Origin: Eutreptiella sp. 'Long Island Sound 2002'
Taxonomy: Eukaryota > Euglenozoa > Euglenophyceae > Eutreptiales > Eutreptiaceae
DNA: 64,000 nucleotides
Reading direction: 5' to 3'
Assembly: GCA_964036045.1 (NCBI GenBank)
Contig: OZ038392.1
Span: forward strand, 42,828,978 to 42,892,977
The translations under genes and the position numbers were made by a program. Below, in pieces: positions 53,495-64,000 of this stretch (position 1 is the stretch's first letter; the number at the start of each line of letters is the position of its first letter). Below the pieces are notes generated by a model. The model did no database searches, had not been told where the DNA came from, and was given only the letters and a program-made list of their open reading frames with translations.

Positions 53495-53610
53495 TGCTAG
53501 GGACCCCCGAGAATGCAGGGGTTAGGTAGCATTTCCGCCCAATTGCGGGCCCCCAAGAAGGCAGGGGTGAGGTAGCCACTATTGATTTTGAGGTAGCCAC
53601 TTTTGATCAG
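53495..53610 (+). repeat. Satellite monomer, ~103-bp family
   Basis: GGGACCCCCGAGAATGCAGG, TAGGTAGCATTTCCGCCC and CCCCCAAGAAGGCAGGGG with GAGGTAGCCAC. A half-unit (GGGACCCCCGAGAATGCAGG) recurs at about 54015. Confidence 0.85.
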
Positions 53611-53831
53611 TGCTTTTGACTGCCAAATTAGCATGACGAGGCGCTGAACAAGTGTCGTTTGTTGGAAAGTGCGTACCAGCGGAAGACGCAAGACGGGCTG
53701 CAAAGAAAACGTCGTTTGTTGCGAAGTGAAGATCTTGCATTGGGAGCAAAACCCTGGCCCCCGTGCAGCGCCAAATTCCTTCAAGGGCGAACGCGGTACT
53801 GCGTTCTTTCTTTCTTTCTTGTCTCTCTTTC

Positions 53832-54617
53832 CCACGCTTTGGCGTGGCCCTTGAGTTGGGGTTAGGGGGCGCCTCAAGCGCAGTGCGCGCGCAGTGCAAC
53901 TATTTGGGCGTCTGGCCGTACTAGAGACCCATACTTTGAGATACTAGCGGCCCCTAGGGGCATCATGGTAACCCCTAGCGTAGACTTTGACTTCTGATTT
54001 TGTTCCCTTTGTTGGGGACCCCCGAGAATGCAGGGGTGGGCCTTGGGCCTTGTAGGTTAAGCCTAGTGGTCTCCCACCTCAGGACCCCTATACTCAATTG
54101 TTTTACCTACTTATTGTGGGCCTACCTTTTAACTGATTCTGAATTCAGTTGCTTGGCCATGCTAGCCAAGCCATATCCTGTGTCTGGCCCAACCTACTTG
54201 CCCCAGATTCCTAACCAACTCCATTGCATGTCAAAGTGTGCACATGAAGTGCTTGGGACTATCCTTGAGGCCAGACTGATGCCAGTTTTCATTATAAAAT
54301 CAATTGCAACTTTCTTGAGCTGGGGCAGTTTGGGTCACTTAATTCTAAGGGCATTTCCAAGGGGTTTGCTTGGGGGCTCTTCGGGGAGAACATAGTCTAA
54401 AAGTAGCGCGCAGTGCGCGCGCAGTGCGCGCGCAGTGCAAAGGCTCCCCCTTAGGGACTCTCAATCCACACTTTGTTGTGTGGCCCCTAGGGGGGGGGGG
54501 GGCTAGCCGCCAAGGCTTCTCTGGGGGAATGGCTAGTCGCTAAGGGGGGGGGCACGCAACAAAGCGTGGATTGCGAGTCCCTAACCCCAACTCAAGTGGC
54601 CACGCAACAAAGCGTGG
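53832..54617. mobile_element. MITE-like segment with ~35-bp inverted ends
   Basis: Left arm 53832-53865 (CCACGCTTTGGCGTGGCC then CTTGAGTTGGGGTTAG) is the near-exact reverse complement of right arm 54581-54617. Inside are GCGCGCAGTGC arrays at about 53880 and 54402-54440. No coding capacity. A target-site duplication was not confirmed. Confidence 0.4.
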
Positions 54618-54645
54618 ATTGCGAGTCCCTAACCCCAACTCAACT
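54454..54645. repeat. 48-bp direct duplication with an inverted partner
   Basis: CACGCAACAAAGCGTGGATT...ACCCCAACTCAA occurs at 54553-54595 and 54601-54643. An inverted relative (AGGGACTCTCAATCCACACT, TTGTTGTGTGGCCCC) lies at 54454-54487, with G runs between. Confidence 0.75.
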
Positions 54646-55014
54646 TTGGCCCACTTCTACTGGGGGGGGAGTTGCGTACAAAAGCGAGGAGACCCCCCCC
54701 CCTGGTTTGGGGCCGCTGTCCAGGCTATCGAGCTGGGTGCTACTTCAATGGATGCACACGCAACATGCTTGGTGGAGTGTTGGTGCAACATCCCACAGGG
54801 TGTTGACCAAGACACTGGCTGTACGGCGGGCTCACAACAGGGTGTGGACAGGTGTGCACCAATCAGCTGGTGAGGTTTTCCCCTGCCGTGTGGAGGAGCA
54901 GTTGGAGACGTTTGCAGTCCCACTTCTGTTGGGAGGGAGGACAGTCGCTTGCATTGTGTACTGTCGCTCTTGCTTTCCGTCCATTTTTGCCCCACGTCAT
55001 TTTTTTGCTTCGGG

Positions 55015-55247
55015 GGATGGCCCTTCGTCCATCACGACAGGTAAAGAAGGAGAAGAAAGTGCGGAGTAGCAAGGAGCGCGTGTTGGCCAAGGCCTACGCA
55101 CCACCGACGGTGCACAACGGCAAACGGGCGAAGCTCTGCAAGATGTTTGTGGAGGGATTGGCGAAGAAAGACACGACGGAGCCCACTTGTGAGCGCCTGC
55201 AGGATTACCACAGCTGCAAGAAGTTGGGCGGCGGCAAACAGGTCTAG
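55015..55247 (+). CDS. Small basic ORF or exon, unrecognised
   Basis: About 77 codons from an ATG at about 55017, Lys/Arg-rich (VKKEKKVRSSKERVLAKAY, NGKRAKLCKMFVEGLAKK) ending in TAG. It lies upstream of the kinase-like exons in the same orientation and could be an early exon of that gene, but no splice evidence links them. Confidence 0.3.
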
Positions 55248-56397
55248 TGGAACCCCAATGGGAGCTTGGACTCTCTCTCCCCCCACCCACCCATTTCGGC
55301 TACGGCAAGAGGGTTCACCCCACTTCCGTGCTCTGGGAGTACTCAGGGCTATCGTCCCCCATTTTGTAGGCTCATCTGATGCTGTTGCGCCGCTGGAGAA
55401 AACTGTTCCCAGTGGGCCTCGCCACAGTGCCTACAAACCCCTGAGGGCGGGCACTCAGGTCGAACGCCACCCCCTTCTGCGACACCCAACCCTTCCCCAC
55501 CCACTAAAGTCAATGCATCCCTGTTCGTGGGAGGTGTTCCACTGGGACCAAAAATCTGTTTTGCGCCTTCAGCAGCAACTGAATTATGGAACATCTGAAG
55601 AGTCACACTTGCAAAGCCCCCAGTTCTAGTGTTGACCCATTTTTGCATTCACCCATAAACCAACGAGCATATGACTACACCCATGGACCCGTGTCCGAAC
55701 CCCAGTTGACACCGACAGTTGGAAACACAAGTGGTATGCTGGTCACTGATCCTACCTTGCTGGTTTGAAATTTATGAAAATGCTGAAGTTACATCATATG
55801 CACACAAAGATGAATACCAATAGAAAAGATTAATGAAGTATTCTGGCGACCACATTCAAAAAATTGCCAGGTACAAGGTATTTCAAATACCACAAAGAGA
55901 ATGATTGGTTTGGGAGTAGGTTCACAGATACAATCTAAAAAGACCGATTCAAATTACCCTTCTGAAGGCACCTAGCGGGCCAAGAGGTCAACAGCAATGC
56001 GCACCTCCTCTTTCTCTCAGATGTCTGGGAAATGTGATCTTTGAGTCTTATTTGGAGTGCTTTCTCTTTGGTGAGCGGCGACAGTTGTGACCTGTGTGAT
56101 GAACCGGGGCTCTGTTATGATGTTGGGCCACCCTGTCATTCAGGCAAATTCTGCCCATGTGCATGTGCACGTTTTCTCATCCATCTGCTGTGCTGACTTA
56201 TGAAGGAAACCCCACTCGCTTTTCATGAATCCACAGCTTAACTGTGCTTACGGACTACTAACGAACCTCCCGTGGGTCCTACTTTGAGGCTGTCGGAGAG
56301 TGGAGCCCCATTCTGCCCATCTGTATAGAGTGACAACGGCCCATCCTGCCGAAGTGTGCGTATCTCCTGGTGATGCCGCATGTCTGCTTTTCTTCAG
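55248..56397. other. No supported gene; presumed intron or intergenic
   Basis: No exon-like frame besides short overlapping ORFs. AT-richer from 55760 to 56250. Confidence 0.4.
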
Positions 56398-56519
56398 GGA
56401 AAAGTGTACAAGTGTTATGATGCCGAGCAAATGCCGGTGGTGGTCAAGCACAGCACCCGAAAAAGGGACAACATGGCCCGCAATGAAGTCTTGTTGGCCT
56501 GTGAGCTGGGGCTGCTGAG
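56398..56519 (+). CDS. Protein-kinase-like exon, N-lobe
   Basis: Acceptor TGCTTTTCTTCAG and donor GAG|GTATCT bracket 122 nt. The translation starts GKVYKCYDAEQMPVVVKHS and ends NEVLLACELGLLR. GKVY resembles the end of the Gly-rich loop, VVVK the VAIK motif (Lys at 56446-56448), and NEVLLACE the alpha-C Glu (56485-56487). The exon ends in phase 2. Phase and content join well with 57374. The Gly-rich loop proper would be on an upstream exon not found. Confidence 0.5.
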
Positions 56520-57373
56520 GTATCTGTGGTGTCTGCGTGAGATGTGGTTCTGCCCCAGGCGCACAGCAGGGGTTTTGAGGGGCACAGCAGCAGGGCACCC
56601 CACATTTTGAATTGCGGGCGGGGGGGGGGGGGGGCGGAGTGGCTGTCTCAATCCCCGGCTGCCCCAAAACGGGGGCTCCATTGACGGGACCCCCCCTCCC
56701 TTAAGCCCCGTGGGATGGCCTGGAGGTGACCTGGACCCCAAATTGCAGAAAAGGTGAAAATGCCACTTTGGTAGATCAATTGAAGGCGCAGGCGCCATAG
56801 AACCCCCCCCTTTTGGGGGGTTCTTCACGTAGCATACCCCAGTATATGAAATATGTAATCAGGTTTCTACCGCCCCCCCTGAGGCAGCTGCGCACGTCGC
56901 TGGGCAAGCATTGTGGGGGCTTGGGCTGCAGTGTGTTGGGCCGGGGTAGTGGCATGTGGGGCCTGGGCGCCGGAGCAGTGGTCCTTGGGCGGAGGCAGTG
57001 GCGTGTGGGGCTGGAGGAGTGAAGACGGAGACCCTTGTGCCGGGGTTGGGCGATCCTCTGATGACAATGGGAGTACATATAAACCCACGGAGAGCCGTGT
57101 AGCACCAATTAGGCCCTCCTAGTGGTGCTGTTGGCCCCCAAAAGCACCAATTTGGGCCCATTTGCACTAGGGTTTCGGCCTCAACATCGCTCGTCTCTCT
57201 TTGAGGTGCCTTGCGGAAGGCAATAGAATTTTGACCAATTGCCAAAATGTTAACGTGACCCGTCAATGGTCCCAGTCGACTGAGCCCCGCCCGCTTTCCT
57301 CGACCATCAGTTTTTGGGGGCTCTGTCCCTGCTCCCCGCCCCCCCAAAATTCTAACACTTGCTTTTGGTGCAG

Positions 57374-57423
57374 GGATTTCAACGTTGCGGATACTTTTGT
57401 GGACATCTTTGATTACTGCCAGT
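57374..57423 (+). CDS. Protein-kinase-like exon, beta-4 region
   Basis: Acceptor CTTGCTTTTGGTGCAG ends at 57373. The first base completes the Arg codon from the previous exon, then DFNVADTFVDIFDYCQ, like the beta-4 strand (NVVRLxDY). A donor at CAGT|GTGATA (57424) gives the phase needed by 61860. Another phase-compatible donor is at 57487 (TTGG|GTGCTG), so the exon may extend to 57486. Confidence 0.4.
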
Positions 57424-57649
57424 GTGATACTCCTGATCAGCATCCGGAGGCCTTCCGCAACAGCTCTCATCCAATTTCCACTTTGGGTGCTGCCCCTGCC
57501 TATCCGCCGTCCTCTTTACTAAGTGTCTCGTTTTGCTTTCTAGCCCCACTGCTCACAGAATGGTAGCGAGGACTGGCCTGAGGTGCCATGACAACCAGCC
57601 TGTGGCGCGTTCGCCGCACTGACTGTCGCGCAAGGACACCAATCCACAC

Positions 57650-58110
57650 CCCACCACACCACACCACTGCCCACTGCCCACTGCCCACACTGCCCGGGGC
57701 AGTGTGGTAGTGCACCGCAGGCTTTCCACTGCCCACTGCGCTCAGGCAGTGCGGCAGTGTGCCGCGGGAGTTCCACTGCCCACTGCCCCAAGGCAGTGAG
57801 ACAGTGACCAGAAGGAGTTCCACTGCACACTGCCCCAAGATAGTGAAACAGTGTGCAGGAGGAGATCCACTGCCCACTGTCCCCAGGCAGTGCAGCAATG
57901 TACCGCAGGAGTTCCACTGCCCACTGCCCCCGGGTGGTGTGGCAGTTGAACGGAATCATCCCCACTATCCACTGCCCGGCACAGTGCGGCAGTAGACTGC
58001 AGGATCCACTGCCCACTGCCCACTACATGCCCACTACAGTGTGGCAGTCTATGGAAGGATCCCCACTGCCCACTGCCCAATGCGGTGTGGCAGTGTACTG
58101 CAGGTTCTCA
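57650..58110 (+). repeat. Hairpin-forming minisatellite, CACTGCCC / GGCAGTG units
   Basis: Eight or so units of about 45-65 bp, each containing CCACTGCCCACTGCCC followed after ~5-10 nt by GGCAGTGxGGCAGT, i.e. an inverted pair inside every unit. Further degenerate units lie at 58500-58620. Confidence 0.8.
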
Positions 58111-58189
58111 GCCACCCAAGAGCTGGCCTCAAAACCGCCCGAAGAGACCGCATAGGCGGCAGGAACTCCAGTAGCGCCATCAGGCAGAG

Positions 58190-58367
58190 GGGCAGGGTGT
58201 CCCCGGGGCAGCCCTGGACAGCAACCGCCCAGCGCCAGAGAACGGCTCTGCCACAGGTGCACAACACACTACACACAGTGTGTGTTTAGACACACAGCCA
58301 TCCTGGCTTGCATTTTTCCGCGTGCAAGACCATCCCAGCCATTGCCTTTTGGTAACAGCGCCTTCGG
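58190..58367 (+). repeat. Repeat end abutting (ACACC)n, copy 1
   Basis: Ends in CCTTTTGGTAACAGCG then CCTTCGGC directly before (ACACC)n. Similar order of words (GGCTxTGCCACA, CACTACACACAG) in 58780-58910. Confidence 0.6.
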
Positions 58368-58503
58368 CACACCACACCACACCCCTCACCACACCACACC
58401 ACACCACACCACACCACACCACACCACACCCCACCACACCACACCACACCACACCACACCACACCACACCACACCACACCACACCACACCACACCACACC
58501 ACT
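58368..58503 (+). repeat. (ACACC)n pentanucleotide array, 1
   Basis: About 27 units with minor variants. Confidence 0.95.
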
Positions 58504-58779
58504 CCCCACTGCCCTCAGGCAATGCGGCAGTGCGAAGCACGATTTCCATTGCCCACAGCCCCCAGGCTGCCTGGCAGTGCGTTACACTGCCCACTGCCCC
58601 CTGCCCACAACAACAGTGCAGCAGGGCACACACAGTGCAGTGTGGTGCAGAGCACCAAGCAGTGCGGCACCACACAGAAGGCACTGGTGGTGCAGCGCGG
58701 CACGCAGGGTGCAGTGGGCAAATGAGACCCTGTGTGACAGCGCGCAGGCGTCGGCAAGGCAGTGTCGGCCAAGTGCGAG

Positions 58780-58910
58780 AGTGCACTGGTCCGGCTATGC
58801 CACAACACACTTACACACAGCGCGCACACAACACACACAGCCCAGCCCGTTTACCTGTACCCGTGGGTAGACATCCCGGCCTTTTGCCTTTTGGTAACAG
58901 CGCCTTCGGC
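58780..58910 (+). repeat. Repeat end abutting (ACACC)n, copy 2
   Basis: Shares the terminal ~25 bp (starting CCTTTTGGTAACAGCG) with the copy ending at 58367. Confidence 0.6.
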
Positions 58911-59020
58911 ACACCACACCACACCACACCACACCACACCACACCACACCACACCACACCACACCACACCACACCACCGCACCGCACCGCACCCCACTCC
59001 ACCACATCACACCCCACTAC
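58911..59020 (+). repeat. (ACACC)n pentanucleotide array, 2
   Basis: About 12 perfect units grading into ACCGC and ACCCC variants. Confidence 0.9.
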
Positions 59021-59149
59021 CAAGTCAGGCCGGCCGACGACGCCGCCACCCACCCTGGGCGCCCCCTGGGGTCAGCGGTGCAGCCTGTGAGGGGCAGACG
59101 CACCACTGCCTCACCAAGTGTGCCTCGAGTGCGCGCGTCGACCGTCTAA

Positions 59150-59475
59150 GGTGAGACCCACCAGTTCCCAGAAAGCCGGGGCCTGTCGGCGGGACTGGTG
59201 TTTCTGAGCGTCCGCTCGCTTGCCCGTGGTGGACCTAGCTTGGTCTGGGCGCCTCTCTTCTTCGCGCCATGCATGGTGCTCTCGGCCCCCCCTCACCTGG
59301 GGCCCATTCCATCAAAGGTGAGACCCACCAGTTCCCAGAAAGCCGGGGCCTGTCGGCGGGACTGGTGTTTCTGAGCGTCCGCTCGCCTGCCCGTGGTGGA
59401 CCTAGCCTGGTCCGGGCACCTCTCTTCTTCGCGCCATGCATGGTGCCACAGCCCTCCTCACCCGGGGTTCGTCTC
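59150..59475 (+). repeat. 167-bp tandem duplication
   Basis: GGTGAGACCCACCAGTTCCC begins at 59150 and again at 59317. The copies are nearly identical to about 59270/59440 (CTTCTTCGCGCCATGCATGG). Confidence 0.9.
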
Positions 59476-59557
59476 ATCGGAGTGTGTGGGTGTGCACCGG
59501 CTGGACGTTCTGCCGATGGACGTCCTCGGACGGACCAGCGGACGATGGATCCAGCAT

Positions 59558-59582
59558 ACCATGACATGACATGACATGACCA
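59558..59582 (+). repeat. (CATGA)n short array
   Basis: Four CATGA units followed by an ACACC-like and (CACAG)n stretch to about 59630. Confidence 0.85.
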
Positions 59583-59639
59583 CACCCCACTACCACACCA
59601 CACAACACAACACAGCACAGCACAGCACCCAAAGGGCAG

Positions 59640-61859
59640 TGTTACCATAAAAGACCCGTTGCATGCGGTGGTATGCAATCAGCGTGTCCTGCTGATGTAT
59701 CGCTTGTTTCTGTTGCATGCAGCCATCCCTTGCTGCTGCATTCTGCCATCCCTTGCTGACATGCAGTAAAATGCCATCCTGTGGTGGGTGCTCATTGCAC
59801 TCTTTGCATTATGAGAAAGAGGCAGTCATGAACATTTTGATCATTAATATTTTGACTAAAAGAAGGGGGGGCACCTTGGAAAAATGTATTTGGGTTCTTT
59901 CTTGCATTCACCGCCCTCCATCCCCTTTTGGGGTAGTAGGTAGTGGGGGAGGGGGCTAGGAATTCTTCATTGAGGGAGGGATTGTTTCTCCAATTTTGTT
60001 TGTACCATTTCCAAAAAGGGGGCTGGTTTGGGTGAAGGAAGTGTGAATGTTGGCCCCATCAGGACGCGCCTCACGGAACAAAAGTATTCCATAACAAAGG
60101 ATGAGCAGGGAGGCGTTGCTTCTGGGGATGGGTGGCCCAGAGCTACCGTATAACCACACCCCGCACCCCCAGCATGGCTTAGAATTTGGATTGCGGGGTG
60201 TGCGGGTCCCATCCCCTGTCCCAGCCCCCTTCTCCCTCAAGCCACCCTCTACCCCGACTGTCCCCCACAAACCCTCAAAGACCCCCCCCAGGGGCCCATT
60301 GAACTCTAATTTCATTCAACATCCCTCATTTACCCTTTCCAACCCTTGCGCCCCCTGGTAACACCCATCAACCCTGAACCACCAACGTCATCAACCAGAA
60401 CACCCCTTGTCAAGCACCCCCGAACGTGGAGGCCCCTATGCAGGGCATGCCCCAGTTGTAGGTACTTGAAAGTTGCACAGGATTAGTCATCGAACGTCAA
60501 CGAAGATCAGTGAAAAAGGTTTGAGCAGTCGGTTCCGATTGTTGTTGTCAGGGTTTTTCACCATGCTGTGGCACGTTAAACCACAATGTATCACGTTTCC
60601 CCACTGTTTTGCCAAATCACATTAGACCACAGTTTATCGCGTTTCATTGGAGTTGCGGTTTTCTCAATTTTTGTGACAGGCCCCTTTTTCAATGCTGCGA
60701 AGTGTGCTCGGCGGTTCCTTGACGAATTTTTTGCCCAATCTGAGGACATCATGTGTTGTCCCCCCCCCCCTTTGCGCATGCACGGCCTTGTCTAAGCACG
60801 GGTTGGGCGTTGAACCGCTGTTTTGAGGGAATTTTGGGACCGCTGTTTTTGTGGTCCAGAATGGAGGATTGGGTGTTTGTAGAGCGCTTGGAAAGGGAAA
60901 GAGGGGCTCAGTCATGTTTGTGATAGTGCATTATGTTCATAGCAACATTGTACCACACATTGCAACCCCATGCTGTTTGTTCTGATGTGATTTTCAGCCA
61001 TGGCTCCCCCACACGTGGGCGCTCACAGGCGCGCAGTGCAAACCTGTGCCTCAACCTGCTGCGAAACCTGCTCCAAAGCCAGCTCCGCAATTGTTTAAGA
61101 TGAGGCGGAGGGTTGGAAAGGGCTTCTATTCCACGGCACCCGATGCCCCCGACAGTGGATAAGGACAAGCAGAATATTTGGAGAGTTGCTTGTGCATTGT
61201 ACCATGCTTTGTGTAAGGTTCGAGGTTTGCGCGTGCTTTGCTGTCACGTGTGTCTCACGCATGCACGGCCTTGTTGAAGCACGGGGTGGGCCTGCACCGC
61301 CATTTTGACCTGGTTTTTGGGACTGCGGCCGTGCTTGCGCAAGGGTGGGGGGGGTACATCATGATGAATGCTCTGCGTCCTGGGTTGAGAAGATTCATGG
61401 GAAAACTCATTTGGGGTCTGCCAGCCACAAGCGTGCCAAACAGAACGTGGCGAAGCTAAACAAGCAGGCTGGTCTTAGTGCTGCAGCTGAATGCCCACCA
61501 CAGCCACAAACATCAACGCAACCCTGCCCTTGCAAGTACATCAATTTGGGCCGTCAACAACGCATCGAAGCTCCAGAAGTACTCAAAGTGCAGCCTCATT
61601 GGAAGGATGCCTTTGCAGATTTTTGAAAAAGGCTTTGGAATCCCCAATCCTATGGATAGACAGTGTAGATGGGTGTACGCTGCCCAATCTCAGCAAATTT
61701 ACCTCACATTGCAACCCAAACAGTTTGTTACATCACGTTGAGTCACGTCAAAGCACATTTCAATACCAAGCCCTGTTGTTCAGGCGGTTGAGGCTGTGCA
61801 ACTGTGCAGAACGCTCGAACCAGACAAACACCTTCCGCGTTCTCTGTTGCATTTTTCAG
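59640..61859. other. Presumed intron of the kinase-like gene; no supported gene
   Basis: C runs near 59945 and 60760. A frame at 61345-61626 (LNKQAGLSAAAECPPQPQ, PEVLKVQPHWKDAFADF) looks mildly protein-like but lacks clear splice sites. Confidence 0.35.
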
Positions 61860-61996
61860 GGGCGTTCAGTATCATGGAGCTTGTAGCGACCGATCCCTGG
61901 GGTACCCATGCGGGGTTTAATTCATACGCTCTGTTTGAGCTCGTGTACAGCATCGTGGCTGCACATCTTGTTGAGTCGCACGTCAGAGATCTGCAG
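61860..61996 (+). CDS. Protein-kinase-like exon, hinge to HRD region
   Basis: Acceptor TTGCATTTTTCAG and donor CTGCAG|GTCTCA bracket 137 nt beginning in the phase left by 57423 or 57486 and ending in phase 0. The translation contains AFSIMELVATDPWG, like beta-5/hinge (xLVMEYV), then FELVYSIVAAHL and SHVRDLQ, like alpha-E and HRDLK with Gln in place of the catalytic-loop Lys. The third collinear kinase-like segment. The Lys-to-Gln change, if the alignment holds, suggests a pseudokinase. The activation segment was not found with confidence. Confidence 0.45.
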
Positions 61997-63807
61997 GTCT
62001 CATGCGCATGCATTCAATCAACTCCCAACATCACTCTCCAGTCATGCTACGTGTTGCCACATGTCCAACGCCTTCTTCCCTGCCACGCCTAGAAAACTTG
62101 TTGGTTTGCGTGCTGAGCTATGCTGTTCTGCGCTGGCACGATATGTGCTGAGAGGCTATGTGGCTATGTCACGTCATGACTCACTCCTGCGTGTCTCACG
62201 CAATTTGGAGCTGTGCAATGATGGGGCCCGCACGCCCCAGCCGCAACAAGTCGTCGATGCCTCGGCAAAGGACTGGGAGTAAGCCACCTCGGGTGGTAGT
62301 TTGCACCAGATGGTGACCCGTTCCCTTTTAGTAATACGCAGCGTAAGCTCAGCGGCAGCGGGCCCAGGGTGAACTGCCTCGCCGCTCGCCGTCCCAAGGC
62401 TACTGTGCCGCTCCACAAAATGTGGTGTCATTGAGACCCAAGGCTCTCGTGCACAGGAATAAATCCAAACTTCGCTGCAGGCGCGCTTTGCATTGTATTC
62501 ACGTGCGGGGGATTTGTGCGGGGGATGCGTGTATCTCGGTAGCACGTGCAGCACGGACCGCGCCGGGCGGGGCGTGTCAAACCCCCGGAATGGACTGCCG
62601 TATGGGCACCACTGCCTTTCACATGTTTCTTCAAAGAGGATCTCCTGAAAGTCAATAGGCACTGCAGGCACTGCGGCGGTCATAGGAAGTCAAAAGAAGT
62701 GCAATGCAGCTTCTACCATTGAGCGTTTTCCGTTTCGTCGCGGCCGTATTGTGCTCCCCAGTAGGCTGCCTTCGGGGGACGGGGCTCGCACAACCCACAA
62801 GCAGCAATCCAGCGAGAAGCCCTTGCGCCACCGTACATGTTTGCATTCCTCGCAGTCGATTGATTTGTGTTCTCAGGGCAAACACATTGGATGGTCCGAG
62901 GAGGCAACGTATCGTCGATATTCGGTTGGGAATTCCTCCCTTGTGCTTCCCCCAGGGCGGCGCCTCAGGTGCTTGCCATTGCTTCCGGCCGCTGTGCGTG
63001 GCACCTGCCTTCCAATATTTTAGTGATCACCAATGCCGCCCTCTAGGGCCAGGAGAGTAGCCCCCATTCCTGTCTTTGGAGGGCACGGGAGGTGAGCTTG
63101 TGTGACTGTGTTTTGCTGCCACTCCACTTCCACAGCATAGTACAATACCCTATAGTATACTACCCTCCCCTATCCCACCCTATGCTACACTGTACCACCC
63201 GAAACGATACTACACTGTACTATACTATACCATACCATACTATGATATACTACAATCACGGGGGCCGATCCTGGTCAGGACCCGACCCCAAAGGGGGGGG
63301 GTACCCCCCCCCCCTCTACAGACCCCAAAATGGCTGTACAGAACAATGGGTTTTGTGGGCGCCAGAGGCGCCAGAGATTTTGTTTTAGGCATACGGCAGG
63401 GGGAAATTGTTTTGTTCAACCCTATGTGTCTGTACTCAAAATACTCAGATTTTTGCGGAGAATTCAAAAAAGCTGAAAAGCACAAAAAAGGATTTTGACC
63501 CCGACCCGGCCTCCGGGTCGGACCTTGGCTGACGGGAGCCTGAGTTGATGGGCGATTTTTTTTTGAAAAAAAAATTACCCCACTTGTGCATATTCAAAAT
63601 GATCAGCGTGTCATGGGGATCATTTTGAGGTATGTATGTTGGGGTACCCACCGACCGCCCCCCTGGGGGGCCCGGCGGCTGAACGCCCGACCCACCAAAC
63701 CACAAGGTTTGGGTCAACCAAGGGGGGTGGGGGGGTCCCCCCCCCACAGCCCCCCAAACTGTCGCACAGCCCTCGGGGTCACACATTGGCTGGCGGCGGC
63801 TCCCGTG
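61997..63807. other. No firmly supported gene
   Basis: A frame at about 62470-62658 contains RMGTTAFHM, faintly like a kinase activation-loop end, but phase does not fit. 63120-63255 is rich in CTATACTA/ACTACC words. 63280-63320 and 63650-63780 have C/G runs. CTCAAAATACTCAGATTTTT at 63434 recalls 25437. Confidence 0.35.
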
Positions 63808-63948
63808 ACTACACTACACTACACTACACTACACTACACTACACTACACTACACTACACTACACTACACTACACTACACTACACTACACTACACTACACT
63901 ACACTACACTACACTACACTACACTACACTACACTACACTACACTACA
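63808..63948 (+). repeat. (ACTAC)n pentanucleotide array
   Basis: About 28 near-perfect ACTAC units starting right after CTCCCGTG. Confidence 0.97.
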
Positions 63949-64000
63949 TTCAGTGACGGAGGAAGTGGCAAAGGTTGCATCAGCAGCGAGGGGACAACAA

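Noticed and set aside
58180-59053. Long frames through the ACACC arrays (HTTPHHTTP and GVVWCGVVW strings)
   Set aside because: Pentanucleotide repeats without stops in several frames; not genes.
62470-62658. Kinase activation-segment exon (GDACIS...RMGTTAFHM)
   Set aside because: The DFG position would read DAC, the candidate acceptor gives the wrong phase, and the similarity is too short.

Overview
The window reads as nuclear DNA from a large, repeat-laden eukaryotic genome. Candidate exons are bounded by polypyrimidine-AG acceptors and GT donors. Simple repeats, homopolymer C/G tracts and dispersed satellites are everywhere, and most long open frames belong to retrotransposons or DNA transposons. 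Nothing looks bacterial, viral or organellar. An alga or alga-like protist is my best guess, from the mix of a DIRS-type element, APE-endonuclease LINEs, an RNase H LINE and a hAT relic. I cannot name the species.

Layout. 0-5.6 kb: a GC-rich coiled-coil frame broken at C tracts, an intact 587-codon transposon-like ORF between arrays of short palindromes (TTCGTACGAA, TTCACGTGAA), then a ~103-bp satellite. 5.6-10 kb: a minisatellite, an antisense relic of the 587-codon gene, and a candidate host exon with a membrane segment and a Gly/Cys-rich tail. 10-21 kb: microsatellites with repeat 3' ends abutting them, and a 7.2-kb LINE (ORF1, endonuclease, reverse transcriptase, Cys/His-rich tail) embedded in (AC)n. 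21-26 kb: mostly non-coding repeats. 26.3-27.6 kb: hAT-like relic. 28.5-31.3 kb: 5'-truncated LINE with RNase H. 32-36.9 kb: tRNA-derived repeat, ~370-bp tandem family, satellite. 37.7-41.1 kb: candidate host exons. 42.2-49.3 kb: a complete-length DIRS-like retrotransposon. 51-62 kb: a disordered-protein exon, hairpin minisatellites and three collinear, phase-compatible exons of a protein-kinase-like gene. 63.8-63.95 kb: an (ACTAC)n array.

The strongest result is the 7.13-kb element at 42173-49302. It has the full A1...B1-A2-B2 split-direct-repeat architecture of tyrosine-recombinase retrotransposons. Its gene order is gag, tyrosine recombinase, RT, RNase H, with the recombinase ahead of RT. 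A ubiquitin-like module probably precedes gag. Gag stop and recombinase start overlap as ATGA, and an additional unidentified ORF lies after RNase H.

Across the LINE ORF2 and two DIRS frames, all six internal in-frame stops that are not caused by frame slips are TAG. This may mean decay of CAG codons or recoding. Most other frame breaks sit at long C or G runs, so homopolymer length error or slippage should be considered before calling these genes dead.
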